From: Verrucomicrobiota bacterium
Lineage (GTDB): Bacteria > Verrucomicrobiota > Verrucomicrobiia > Verrucomicrobiales > Verrucomicrobiaceae
DNA: 64,000 bases
Reading direction: 5' to 3'
NCBI GenBank assembly: GCA_026397715.1
Contig: JAPLUN010000420.1
Span: 44,533 to 108,532, forward strand
The notes below the pieces were generated by a model that made no database searches, had not been told where the DNA came from, and saw only the letters and a program-made list of their open reading frames with translations. Position numbers and translations under genes: made by a program. This document shows positions 1-9,339 of this stretch, one piece after another (the stretch's first letter is position 1; each line of letters begins with the position of its first letter).

Positions 1-205
1 AGACTTCCTGATTGGGACTGTGATGACCCAGTTCCGCGACGATTTTGATGAGGTTTTCCGCAGCTTCCTTGTCGGTTTCCCGACCGGTCAGCCAGACGCC
101 GTGGTGGATGTGCTCACCCCAGATCTCGCGGTAAAACTGGTCAAGGTCATCGTAGTGAGAGGCGGCACCGTCGATGGTTGGGGTGTATTCGGACGTGGTG
201 GTCAT
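1..205 (-). CDS. SAM-dependent methyltransferase, N-terminal part (runs off the left edge)
   Basis: Reverse-strand reading from ATG at 205: MTTTSEYTPTIDGAASHYDDLDQFYREIWGEHIHHGVWLTGRETDKEAAENLIKIVAELGHHSPNQEV; resembles tocopherol/UbiE-type methyltransferase N-termini. Starts 4 bp after the FAD monooxygenase stop. Confidence 0.72.
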   Translation of the reverse strand, partial: MTTTSEYTPTIDGAASHYDDLDQFYREIWGEHIHHGVWLTGRETDKEAAENLIKIVAELGHHSPNQEV

Positions 206-208
206 GAT

Positions 209-1405
209 TTAAAGCAGGCGCAGCTGCAAACTGTCCGCAGGGACGCGTTTGAGGGTGTTGAACGGGATCGTGAGCATCGCATAAAATGATCCCATGTGTC
301 TGGCGACGGGGCCCTGGCAGAGCAGGAACTTCAAAATGACATCACGCAGCATGGAGAGCGCTTTACCGCGCCAGGTGCCCAGCCACATGCCCCATTCAGC
401 GCGGAAGGTGGCGGTCTTGGCCGCCTTGCGACGGAAGCGATTGTAGGCAGGGAGCAGCTTCTGCGGATCGGCCTGGCAGAGGATGGCGGCGAGGAACTCG
501 GCGTCGGCAAAGCCGGTGTTCATGCCCTGGCCGCCGATGGGGCTCATGCCATGCGCGGCATCTCCGCAAAGAATGACGCGCCCTTCGTAATAACGATCCG
601 AATTGAAGCGACGTGGCGTGAAGACGCTTTCGTTGACCTGATCGTCGACAGGGACGTCCATGCCGGTGCGCTGCCGGGTCAGCTGACTGACGAGCCCGGG
701 GGGCGGATGATCCAGACGCGTGTCCGTCTGCACCACCCAGCGCCGCTGGCCGCCGGGCAGCGGAAATGACTCCACCGAGCCCGTGGCTGTGAAAAACAGA
801 TGCGCCTCATCGCCGAGGCCGGAGCGGTCGATGAAATCTCCCATGACAAAGTGGCAGTCATAGACGTGGCCCGGTGCCCGCATGCCGATCAGCTCGCGCA
901 CGCGGCTGCGGCTGCCATCACACGCGATCACGAAGCGCGCGGTGAGCGTGCGTCCGCTGGCTTGCACGCTGCAATGATCCTCAAACTGCCTCACGTCGCT
1001 CACTTCACAGCCGAGCTCGATGAGCTCCTGCCCCAGATGCTTCTGCAGGATCGCGATGGTGGTGACCTGCGGCAGTGAAAGAATGAAGCGGTGGACGTCC
1101 GGAATCTCACGAAACGAAACGCAGCCAAGCCTGCCACGCTGGCCGTGCACAAAGCAGTCACGCACTTTCAATCCGCTGGCAATGAACTCTGCCGCAAGGC
1201 CCAGCTTGTCGATGATCTGCAATGAGGGCGGCGTGATGCCGATGGCTGCCGAGTGCGCGATGGGTTCCTCACGCCGCTCCAGCACGCGGAGACGCAAGCC
1301 CTGCTGCTTCAGCAGACAGGCCAGCAGCAGGCCCACAGGACCGCCGCCCACGATGATCACATCGTAGTCTGTCGTGCTTTTCGCACTGTCATTTCCCGTT
1401 TTCAT
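209..1405 (-). CDS. FAD-dependent aromatic monooxygenase (UbiH/PHBH-like)
   Basis: N-terminal GGGPVGLLLACLLKQQGLRLRVLERR, CDGSRSRVRELIG and GRVILCGDAAHGMSPIGGQGMNTGFADA motifs; start overlaps the PKS stop by 4 bp. Confidence 0.9.
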   Translation of the reverse strand: MKTGNDSAKSTTDYDVIIVGGGPVGLLLACLLKQQGLRLRVLERREEPIAHSAAIGITPPSLQIIDKLGLAAEFIASGLKVRDCFVHGQRGRLGCVSFREIPDVHRFILSLPQVTTIAILQKHLGQELIELGCEVSDVRQFEDHCSVQASGRTLTARFVIACDGSRSRVRELIGMRAPGHVYDCHFVMGDFIDRSGLGDEAHLFFTATGSVESFPLPGGQRRWVVQTDTRLDHPPPGLVSQLTRQRTGMDVPVDDQVNESVFTPRRFNSDRYYEGRVILCGDAAHGMSPIGGQGMNTGFADAEFLAAILCQADPQKLLPAYNRFRRKAAKTATFRAEWGMWLGTWRGKALSMLRDVILKFLLCQGPVARHMGSFYAMLTIPFNTLKRVPADSLQLRLL

Positions 1406-2559
1406 ATCACGGCGTGTGCCAGCGCGTCAGGCTGGGCTTTCTGGGTGGTCGAAATCGCCGCGCCGCAGCGTTCCAGCACCGCCGTTTCCACCGTGAGTCC
1501 CGGGCCAAAGGCAATGGCGCAGGTCATGGCACGCTCGGATTCCGCTTCTTCGAGGAAGCCTTTGAGAACAAACATCACCGTCGGGCTGCTCATGTTGCCG
1601 TAGTCACGCAGCACGCTGCGGGACATCTCCAGCTCTGCGGGCGGAAGGGAGAGCTGCTCCTCGATCTGATCGAGGATCGCACGGCCGCCCGGGTGTACGG
1701 CCCACTCGTCGATGTCCGCCGGTGTGAGCCCGCGCTTGTCGAGGATGCCGCCGAGAATTTCCCGGATGTTGCTGCCGATGAGATCGGGCACATAGGCGGA
1801 AAGCACCATGTTGAAACCGTGGTCGCCAATGTCCCAGGCCATGTGCGCCTCACCGGAAGGCACGAGTGCCGAATGGAAGCCATGCACCCGGTAGTAGGGC
1901 CGGTCATGCGCCGGCTCGCGAGCGCTGACGATGGCCGCAGCCGCACCATCGGCAAACAGTGAATTGGCCACGATGCTCTCCGGTTTGCCGCTGACTTGGA
2001 GATGCAGGGAGCAGAGTTCGAGGCACATCACCAGCACCACGGCCTGCGGATTGGCCTCACAAAACTGCGTCGCCATGCGCAGCGCAGGAAAGGCGGCGTA
2101 GCAGCCCATGAACCCGATGGTGTAGCGCTCGACGTTTTCATTAAGCCCCACGTCACGGATGATGTGGTAGTCCGGCCCTGGATTGGAAAAGCCGGTGCAG
2201 GAGGCGAACACCACATGCGTGATGTCGCTCCTGGCAAAGTGTGGACACTCGGCCAGAGCCTTGTGCGCCAGCTTCACGGCGAGTTCGCGCGAGGCCTTGG
2301 CATAAAGGGCGTTGCGCTGCCCCGTGGTGGGCGAGTTCATGGTGCCATCCGGCAATGTGTGGAAAAGCCCTCCGTCTTCCTTCATGAAGTCGTCGCAGGC
2401 GCTGTAGCGCGTCTCAATGCCGGTGCGCTCGTAGATCATGTCGATCAGACGTTTGGCCCGCGGCTCGGACACCCAGTTCTTCATGCGCTCACGTGTGAAC
2501 TCATTGCTGTAGATGAAGTCCGGCGTCTCGGTGGCAATGTGATGAATGAAAGCAGGCAT
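1402..2559 (-). CDS. Type III polyketide synthase (chalcone/alkylresorcinol synthase-like)
   Basis: Cys (GFMGCYAAFPALR), His (EWAVHPGGRAILD) and Asn (LRDYGNMSSPTVMFVL) catalytic triad plus LFADGAAAAIVS motif. Confidence 0.92.
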   Translation of the reverse strand: MPAFIHHIATETPDFIYSNEFTRERMKNWVSEPRAKRLIDMIYERTGIETRYSACDDFMKEDGGLFHTLPDGTMNSPTTGQRNALYAKASRELAVKLAHKALAECPHFARSDITHVVFASCTGFSNPGPDYHIIRDVGLNENVERYTIGFMGCYAAFPALRMATQFCEANPQAVVLVMCLELCSLHLQVSGKPESIVANSLFADGAAAAIVSAREPAHDRPYYRVHGFHSALVPSGEAHMAWDIGDHGFNMVLSAYVPDLIGSNIREILGGILDKRGLTPADIDEWAVHPGGRAILDQIEEQLSLPPAELEMSRSVLRDYGNMSSPTVMFVLKGFLEEAESERAMTCAIAFGPGLTVETAVLERCGAAISTTQKAQPDALAHAVI

Positions 2560-2561
2560 GA

Positions 2562-3128
2562 TCAGGATGGATTGCGTTTGAGGGAGACAGCGGCATGCAC
2601 CTTGATCGTATCACCCACACGGATGAACAGCAGCACAGAGGGGACCTTGATGTCGCTCTTTTTCAGCGAGAGATCGAAATCGAGATCAAACGTGGACTTG
2701 TCACCCTGCTTCTTCCATTGGCTGATCCGGCCTGTGATTATCTGCGTTTTACCCAGCATGGTGAGTTTCAATGGGAGCGTGGAAGGTGCCGCATCTCCCT
2801 GCCGGATGGCGGAGAAGGGCGTGTCGATGACGCCTGTGATGAGGGGATGGGCTGTGGCCTGCATGGCCTTGAGCATGTTTTCATCGCGCTTTGCCTCGGC
2901 GGTGTTCATCTTCGCGACTTCGACAGTCACTGTGGCTTCCACCCGGGTGGGATTCCCGGCGGCATCGGTGGTGACGGTGGTTGCAAACGGTTTCGCTGCC
3001 ACCTTGCCGCCCCAGTCATGCAGCGTGGAGGTGCCATCGAAGGAGATCTGGCTGGTGCCAGACCATTGGGTGGTGTCGGCCAGTACGGAACCGGCCATGA
3101 GAGATAACAAACAGAGGGAGAATTTCAT
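2562..3128 (-). CDS. YceI-family lipid-binding protein, secreted
   Basis: Signal peptide MKFSLCLLSLMAGSVLA, then YceI-like SGTSQISFDGTSTLHDWGGKV and SDIKVPSVLLFIRVGDTIKV; 2 bp upstream of the PKS gene. Confidence 0.8.
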   Translation of the reverse strand: MKFSLCLLSLMAGSVLADTTQWSGTSQISFDGTSTLHDWGGKVAAKPFATTVTTDAAGNPTRVEATVTVEVAKMNTAEAKRDENMLKAMQATAHPLITGVIDTPFSAIRQGDAAPSTLPLKLTMLGKTQIITGRISQWKKQGDKSTFDLDFDLSLKKSDIKVPSVLLFIRVGDTIKVHAAVSLKRNPS

Positions 3129-3308
3129 AAAACTAACGTGAAAGGGCAGGGGGCAGCCGGGCTGCCATTGATGGGGTAGATTGTCCGATGGCACTCGATT
3201 CTGGGTCGGACGTGGACAGGGTGCACTTCAGCTCAGGGCGCAAGCACACCGCCTGCGATATACGCTGATGATGTGCGGTTTAGTTGCCGCAGACACCGTA
3301 TTCAGAAA

Positions 3309-3791
3309 TCAAATCAACAGCCGTATGGTGGACATCTCGCGCAATGCCACGGCGCGGCTGTGGTGGGAATCCCGCAGCGTGTTTCTGCAAACCACCTCAA
3401 GGATCACACTCGCCTGCCGGGTGTCATAATCCACCCTTTCCAAGCTGGAGCATTGCTTGTCCTTGATGAACTTCTTCGCTTCCTCGTCCGGACCCGTCAG
3501 GGTACCCGTCACTTGGTTGCTGGAGAGACTGTGGTCTCCCTCCTCCTCCGGACGACAAAAACTGACGACCAATTTTGCCAGCAACCCGGTGTGGTCACAG
3601 ACCTCAGGCGTGTAATCATCCTCACGGTGATGCAGACGCACCTGCATGCCCTGTTCCGTCCGGCAGATCATGACACGATGGCTGCCATCCAGCTCTGCGA
3701 GCGCCGCAAACACTGCGGGCATGACCGCAGTGGCCGTGCCAGCGTAGGCAAGCAACAACAGAACGACCAGCAGGCTGTGGATGCGCTTCAT
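3309..3791 (-). CDS. Hypothetical secreted protein
   Basis: 160-aa ORF with signal peptide MKRIHSLLVVLLLLAYAGTATA. Confidence 0.55.
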   Translation of the reverse strand: MKRIHSLLVVLLLLAYAGTATAVMPAVFAALAELDGSHRVMICRTEQGMQVRLHHREDDYTPEVCDHTGLLAKLVVSFCRPEEEGDHSLSSNQVTGTLTGPDEEAKKFIKDKQCSSLERVDYDTRQASVILEVVCRNTLRDSHHSRAVALREMSTIRLLI

Positions 3792-4190
3792 GCAACAGAA
3801 TCTCTCAGCGTCAGAGCCCTCACGTTTCCACAGCCTGCCATTGGTTCAACCTATTCCGTCCAATCCACTTTGATGCGGGTGATACTCAATCTCATCGGCC
3901 GCCGCTCAAAGCTCGATCCTACCTCTGGCTCGCCGCATCCCTCCGCGCCATGATTCCAGCATCCCAGCTGTCTTCCAAAAATAACTGCCGTTCCCCACAT
4001 CCACACTTCCGACCCGATGCGATAATTCAGTGATCACCGACACAAAGCTCGACCCCTCTAGGAAGAGCCGGCCACAAAAGTGATTGTCAGGCGCGAGGCC
4101 CTCATCGGTCCCGCGCCTCTTTTTCTTTTTTACCCGCAAGAACGATCGGGCTCTGTAGAATGACCGCCATCGGCATTCATTTTTACCAGC

Positions 4191-4916
4191 ATGAGCAGCG
4201 CGGACAGACATCGTGGCAGGCATCCGGCGGACGAGGAACTTTTCAGCATGGAGGCAGCACCCGCCCTCCGGCAGGCGGTGGCGGAGCTCTCCTGGCTCCT
4301 GAGCCGTGGCTATGCGATGAACTCGGCCGTGAAGCTGGTGGGCGACCGCCATCAACTGCGGGAACGCCAGCGCCTGGCCGCAAGCCGTGCCGCCTGCTCA
4401 GACACGGCACGCGAGGCACGCGCACAGCAGCACCTGCCGGCGGAGGCCCTGCGCGGCCGCACACTCATGGTGGACGGCTTCAATCTGCTGGTGAGCCTGG
4501 AGGCCGCCCTCAGCGGCGGTGTGCTGCTGCGCTGCCGGGACGGCTGCCTGCGTGACATGTCCGCCGTCCACGGCTCCTACCACGCCGTGGTAGAGACCGA
4601 CGCCGCGCTGACCCTCGCCGCCGCCCGCCTCGCCGAACTCCACACCGCTTCCATACACTGGCTGCTGGACAAGCCCGTTTCCAACAGCGGCCGCCTGGCG
4701 GGACGCATTCGTGAGCTGGCCGAGCAGCATGGCTGGACCTGGACGGTGGAAGCCGTGTTCAATCCCGACGCCGATCTCATCGCCGCACGCGACGCCGTCG
4801 TCGTCAGTTCCGACGCCATGGTGATCGATCGCTCAGCCTGCTGGTACAACCTCGCCGCCGACCTCATCCTCACCCACCGCTGCGGCCCCGCCTGGGTGCT
4901 GGATCTGCGCGAGTGA
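4191..4916 (+). CDS. DUF434-like protein
   Basis: 241 aa; GRTLMVDGFNLLVSLEAALSGGVLLRCRDGCLRDMSAVHGSY and CGPAWVLDL. Confidence 0.75.
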   Translation: MSSADRHRGRHPADEELFSMEAAPALRQAVAELSWLLSRGYAMNSAVKLVGDRHQLRERQRLAASRAACSDTAREARAQQHLPAEALRGRTLMVDGFNLLVSLEAALSGGVLLRCRDGCLRDMSAVHGSYHAVVETDAALTLAAARLAELHTASIHWLLDKPVSNSGRLAGRIRELAEQHGWTWTVEAVFNPDADLIAARDAVVVSSDAMVIDRSACWYNLAADLILTHRCGPAWVLDLRE

Positions 4917-5093
4917 CGCCTGTGTTTCAAAAAAAAATGGCCGGGCAGTTTCGACACATCCATCGCCTTTCCTTCAAAATTTTTTTACCCTTTTTCGAAT
5001 CACCCAGTGCCCCACCCGCATTCGTCATTCGACATTATTTAGTCATTCGGTTTTACTCGTTCGTCATTGGCAGCTCCTCCTCCAACTCTCTCC

Positions 5094-6758
5094 ATGCCCA
5101 AGAACCGCCGCTGGCCCTCCCTCGCTCTGCGCCTCTGGCGCGTGGCGGTGCTGGCGCTGGCGGTCATGGCCATCCGGCGCTCACACTCTCCTGCGGCGGT
5201 AGCATTGACGGTGGACCGCGTGAGGGATTTTTTTCCTGCAGCAGCGGCTCTGACACCCCAGAACGGAATGCAGGCGGTGAAGGATGCCTCGGGCATCACG
5301 CTCGGCCATGTCATGCAGACTTCGCCGGAAGCGGATGACATCATCGGCTACTCGGGGCCGACGAACACGCTCATCGCGCTCGACTTACGTGGCAAAGTCC
5401 TGGGGCTGCGCATCCTGAGCAGCGGCGATACGACGGATCACTTGGCCGAGGTGGTGCGCGAACGTGCGTTCTTCAAGCAGTTCACGGGCAAGAAGGCTGC
5501 GGAGCTTTCAAGCCTGCTGCCGCAGGCCGTTTCCGGGGCAACGCTGACGAGCAGCGCGATTGCTGAAGGGGTGCTGCGCCGCCTGGGCAAAAGCGCGGCG
5601 ACCTCGCTGCGGTTTCCTGACGCGATCACGCTGGATGAGGTCAAGAAGCTCGAACCTCGGTCGGCGAAACTGCGCGAATCCAAACAGCATCCCGGTTCGC
5701 AGGAAGTGCTGGATGAGAAAGGTGCAGTGATCGCGCTGGCGGTGCGCACGGCGCCGGCCTCAGATGGAACGGTCGGCTACAAAGGACCGAGCGACACCTT
5801 CATGCTGATGGATGCGAGCGGCACGACGCTGCGCGGCATCGCGCTGCGGAGGAGCTATGACACGGAGCAGTATGTGGGCTACGTCACAGGCGATCCGGCG
5901 TTTTTGAAAACGTTCGATGGCATGACGACGGAGAAGATCGCGCACATCGACTTCAATGCCGCCGGGGTGGAAGGCGTATCCGGCGCTACGCAGACGAGCT
6001 ACGGTATCGCCGAAGGAGTACGGGTGCGTGCTAAGTCCCTGCTGCATGAACAGGAGGCCCGCAGCGGCTGGTGGCAGCAGATTCGCTGGCGCTGGCAGGA
6101 CAGCGGCCATGTGACGATCCTGCTGGCGGCTTTGGTGATGGCCTTCACCCCGCTGCGGGGCCGGGCATGGTGCCGCCATTTGCATCATGCGCTGCTGGTG
6201 ATCTATGGAGGTTTCATTGCGGGTGAGATGCTATCGCAAGGACTGCTGGCAGGCTGGGCGACACATGGAACCCCTTGGAAAAACGCCCATGGGCTGGTGC
6301 TGCTGGCTGCCGTGGCGCTGCTGGGGCCGGTGTTCACCAGCAAGCAGCTCTACTGCCACCACATCTGCCCGCACGGTGCACTGCAACAGCTCTTGGTGCG
6401 GCGGCTGCCGTGGCAGTGGTCGCCCTCGAAAGCGGTCGACAAACTGCTGTCCAAACTGCCTTTCGTGCTGCTCGCGTTGGTGCTGTTCAGCGTGGCCTTT
6501 GCGCTTCCAATCGATCTGAACGCGCTGGAGCCCTTCGATGCCTATCTGTTTCGCGTGGCTGGCTGGGCGAGCATCGGGATCGCCATCAGCGGCCTGCTGG
6601 TATCCCTCTTCACGCCTCTGGCGTACTGCCGCTACGGGTGCCCGACAGGGGCGTTGTTCAAACTGCTGCGCTTCACGGGTGATGGAGATCGCTTCGGCGC
6701 GCGCGATTGGATAGCCGCGCTGTGTGTGACGTTCGTTCTTCTCTTGGCTCCGGGCTGA
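5094..6758 (+). CDS. NosR/RnfG-like membrane flavoprotein with two FMN-binding domains and a 4Fe-4S ferredoxin-like region
   Basis: Two SGAT motifs (VSGATLTSSAI, VSGATQTSYGI), several TM helices, YCHHICPHGALQQLL and YCRYGCPTGALFKLL. Confidence 0.82.
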   Translation: MPKNRRWPSLALRLWRVAVLALAVMAIRRSHSPAAVALTVDRVRDFFPAAAALTPQNGMQAVKDASGITLGHVMQTSPEADDIIGYSGPTNTLIALDLRGKVLGLRILSSGDTTDHLAEVVRERAFFKQFTGKKAAELSSLLPQAVSGATLTSSAIAEGVLRRLGKSAATSLRFPDAITLDEVKKLEPRSAKLRESKQHPGSQEVLDEKGAVIALAVRTAPASDGTVGYKGPSDTFMLMDASGTTLRGIALRRSYDTEQYVGYVTGDPAFLKTFDGMTTEKIAHIDFNAAGVEGVSGATQTSYGIAEGVRVRAKSLLHEQEARSGWWQQIRWRWQDSGHVTILLAALVMAFTPLRGRAWCRHLHHALLVIYGGFIAGEMLSQGLLAGWATHGTPWKNAHGLVLLAAVALLGPVFTSKQLYCHHICPHGALQQLLVRRLPWQWSPSKAVDKLLSKLPFVLLALVLFSVAFALPIDLNALEPFDAYLFRVAGWASIGIAISGLLVSLFTPLAYCRYGCPTGALFKLLRFTGDGDRFGARDWIAALCVTFVLLLAPG

Positions 6759-6781
6759 AACCGGACTACCAACATCCAATC

Positions 6782-7573
6782 ATGTCACTCATTTCCGGCT
6801 TAGAATTGAAATACGGACGTTTTGCGATCCACGGACTCGTGGAGATCCTCGTATCGCTTCAATTTCTGGTGATTCTCATCATGGCGTTTATGGCGCCAGA
6901 AGACCAGGAAACCTTCCGGCAGCTCCTGAAGCTCGACCCTGCCGCAGTCTGGAGAGGCGAAGTCTGGCGCCTCCTCAGTCACGTGCTCATCCCCTGGCGG
7001 GGGGCCTCTCTCATCTCAGCCCTGATTGGCGTCATGCTGCTGTTCACCATGGGACGCACGCTCGACCATGCCTGGGGTGCTTTTCGGGTGAACATTTACA
7101 TCTATGGCTGGATCATCTTTTCCACCGCAGGGACGATGATCTTTCACTGGCAGATTCCCAGCCTCTATCTCTACCAATCCATCCTGTTCGCCTTTGCCGC
7201 CCTGGTCCCCGACTACGAAATCAGCCTCTACTTTGTGCTGCCGATCAAAATGAAGTGGCTCGCGTTTCTCGCGGCAGGCACCACCGCCTTCTTCATCATG
7301 CAGGATTCCGGGCTGCTGTTCCCGGTGCTGCTGGGGCATCTGAACTTCTTGATCGCTTTCGGCCCCGGATTCGTCAGCGAACGGGCGCGCATGGCTCAGG
7401 TGGCCTCACGGCGCAGCCGGTTTGAGTCCGCCAAGCTCCCGCAGGGCACCTTTTTCCACCAATGCTCGGTCTGCAAAAAGACGGAGCTGGATGATGCGCA
7501 GCTGGAATTCCGGGTGCTGGACTCCGGCGATGAAATCTGCAGCACGTGCCGTGCAAAACGGACCGGAGGATAG
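6782..7573 (+). CDS. Rhomboid-like membrane protein with C-terminal CxxC...CxxC segment
   Basis: Multiple TM segments, EVWRLLSHVLIP, C-terminus FHQCSVCKKTELDDAQLEFRVLDSGDEICSTCRAK; no GxSG seen. Confidence 0.6.
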   Translation: MSLISGLELKYGRFAIHGLVEILVSLQFLVILIMAFMAPEDQETFRQLLKLDPAAVWRGEVWRLLSHVLIPWRGASLISALIGVMLLFTMGRTLDHAWGAFRVNIYIYGWIIFSTAGTMIFHWQIPSLYLYQSILFAFAALVPDYEISLYFVLPIKMKWLAFLAAGTTAFFIMQDSGLLFPVLLGHLNFLIAFGPGFVSERARMAQVASRRSRFESAKLPQGTFFHQCSVCKKTELDDAQLEFRVLDSGDEICSTCRAKRTGG

Positions 7574-7578
7574 CAGCC

Positions 7579-8466
7579 ATGGAGGACAAGCTCGCCGCCG
7601 AGTTTCTGGAGTTCATGGAAGTGGAGCGTCGCTCCTCTGACCGCACGCTGGCGAATTACGAGCTGGCCCTGCGGCAGTTCCGCGAATGGCGCACGCCGTT
7701 CAAAGGCTGGAGCGAACTCACCGCCGATGACTTCCGCGCGTTCTTGTTTGATCTGATGAAACGCGAACGCGGGCGGGCGACGATCCGGCTGCAGTTCGCG
7801 GCGCTGCGCAGTTTCTTCAAATGGCTGACGCGCCGGCGGGGCTGGCAAGCCAATCCGCTGCTGGAGGTGCAGCTGCCCAAGCGGGAAAAGAAGCTGCCCG
7901 TGGTGCTCACGGTGACGCAGGTGGAGGCCATGCTGGCGCTGCCGCTGAGCCTGGAAAAATCCAAGCGTGATGCTGTGTGGGCGCCGGAGCGTGACACGGC
8001 GATCCTGGAACTGTTTTACAGCACCGGCATGCGACTCAGCGAACTGGTGGGGCTGAACGTGGCGGACATTGACACCTACACCGAGACCGTGCGCGTGTTT
8101 GGCAAGGGGAAGAAGGAGCGGCTCTGCCCGGTGGGATCCAAAGCACTGGAGGCCGTGCAGCGCTATCGTGCAAAAGCCGGTGTGCATGATGGGGCGTTGT
8201 TTCTCAGCAAGCTGCGCACCCGCATCACGGCACAGTCCGTGGACGATGTGATCATGAAATACTGGCGTGCCTCCGGCCTGCCGGTCCACCTCACCCCGCA
8301 CAAGCTGCGCCACAGCTTCGCAACGCATCTGCTGAACAACGGCGCGGATCTGCGCAGCGTGCAGGAGCTGCTGGGACATGCGAGCCTTTCGACCACACAG
8401 ATCTACACGCATGTCTCCACGCAGCGCATGAAGGAAGTCTATGAGGCCGCGCACCCGCGGGCGTGA
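7579..8466 (+). CDS. xerC: Tyrosine recombinase XerC/XerD
   Basis: TGMRLSELVGL, HKLRHSFATHLLNNGADLRSVQELLGHASLSTTQIYTHV; N-terminal SAM-like domain. Confidence 0.9.
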   Translation: MEDKLAAEFLEFMEVERRSSDRTLANYELALRQFREWRTPFKGWSELTADDFRAFLFDLMKRERGRATIRLQFAALRSFFKWLTRRRGWQANPLLEVQLPKREKKLPVVLTVTQVEAMLALPLSLEKSKRDAVWAPERDTAILELFYSTGMRLSELVGLNVADIDTYTETVRVFGKGKKERLCPVGSKALEAVQRYRAKAGVHDGALFLSKLRTRITAQSVDDVIMKYWRASGLPVHLTPHKLRHSFATHLLNNGADLRSVQELLGHASLSTTQIYTHVSTQRMKEVYEAAHPRA

Positions 8467-8516
8467 GTTGAGGGATTGAAAACAGCCAGGAGTCGGTTTA
8501 AGGTGCCCGTACTCTC

Positions 8517-8768
8517 ATGACCTCTTTGCTTGAAGTCGAATTCCCGGTCACCTTGACATTGCACGCGAAGAGCCGTGCAGACGTGGAACAACGCAGCCGC
8601 TTCCTGCTGGCGCTGAAGTACTTCGAACTCGGAGAAGTCAGTTCAGGACAGGCCGCAACCATGTGCGGCATGGGCCGGGTGGCCTTCCTCGCCGAATGCA
8701 GCCGCTGTGGAGTTCCGGTAAGCGAACTGGACGGTGATGATCTCGAACGGGAATTCGACGATGGCTGA
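8517..8768 (+). CDS. UPF0175-family antitoxin
   Basis: 83 aa; ALKYFELGEVSSGQAATMCGMGRVAFL; overlaps the next ORF by 8 bp. Confidence 0.72.
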   Translation: MTSLLEVEFPVTLTLHAKSRADVEQRSRFLLALKYFELGEVSSGQAATMCGMGRVAFLAECSRCGVPVSELDGDDLEREFDDG

Positions 8769-9255
8769 TTTCTTTGCTCATCCCATTGTCTGCAACACCG
8801 GCCCGCTCATTGCGCTGAGCCGTGCCAACCTCGGGCATTTACTGTCAAAGCTGTTTCCGCGCGTGATGACCACACAGGCAGTGGTCGCCGAACTAACCGC
8901 CAAAGATGCGGGTGACGCCGCCGAGATCCAGCAAACTCTCGCTCATATCGAAATCGTGGTGGCATCAACACCCGACCCTCTGCTCGTCACGGAGTTGGAT
9001 GCCGGTGAGGCGTCCGTCATTCAGGCGGCGCGGGATCATGGCATCACCGGTGTCTTGATTGACGAACGCCGGGCGCGACGTATCGCAGCAGAGGCCTATC
9101 ATCTGGAAGTGCGGGGCACCTGTGCAGTGTTCCTGCGTGCGAAACGTGAAGGATTGCTCCCAAGCATCAGACCCGTGTTGGAGAACCTTGTCGCCAAAGG
9201 CTACTTCATTGGCCCTCAACTCATGACGGAATGCCTGCGCCTGGCAGGGGAATAG
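8761..9255 (+). CDS. DUF3368 PIN-like nuclease toxin
   Basis: CNTGPLIALSRAN, ELDAGEASVIQAARDHG, LIDERRARRIA. Confidence 0.8.
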   Translation: MADFFAHPIVCNTGPLIALSRANLGHLLSKLFPRVMTTQAVVAELTAKDAGDAAEIQQTLAHIEIVVASTPDPLLVTELDAGEASVIQAARDHGITGVLIDERRARRIAAEAYHLEVRGTCAVFLRAKREGLLPSIRPVLENLVAKGYFIGPQLMTECLRLAGE

Positions 9256-9339
9256 CGTAATGGGCGTCATCTTTCTGCCTGCCGCCGTTCTCCGCGCCGG
9301 ACCTGCAGGCACTCAGAAAACGGCAGCATGCTGCAATGA

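Noticed and set aside
3906-4355. 149-aa minus-strand ORF
   Set aside because: Overlaps the DUF434-like gene; no motif and unnatural composition.
7579-8466. xerC as the integrase of an integrated element
   Set aside because: Sequence looks like housekeeping XerC/D; no phage or ICE genes and no att-like direct repeats were seen beside it.
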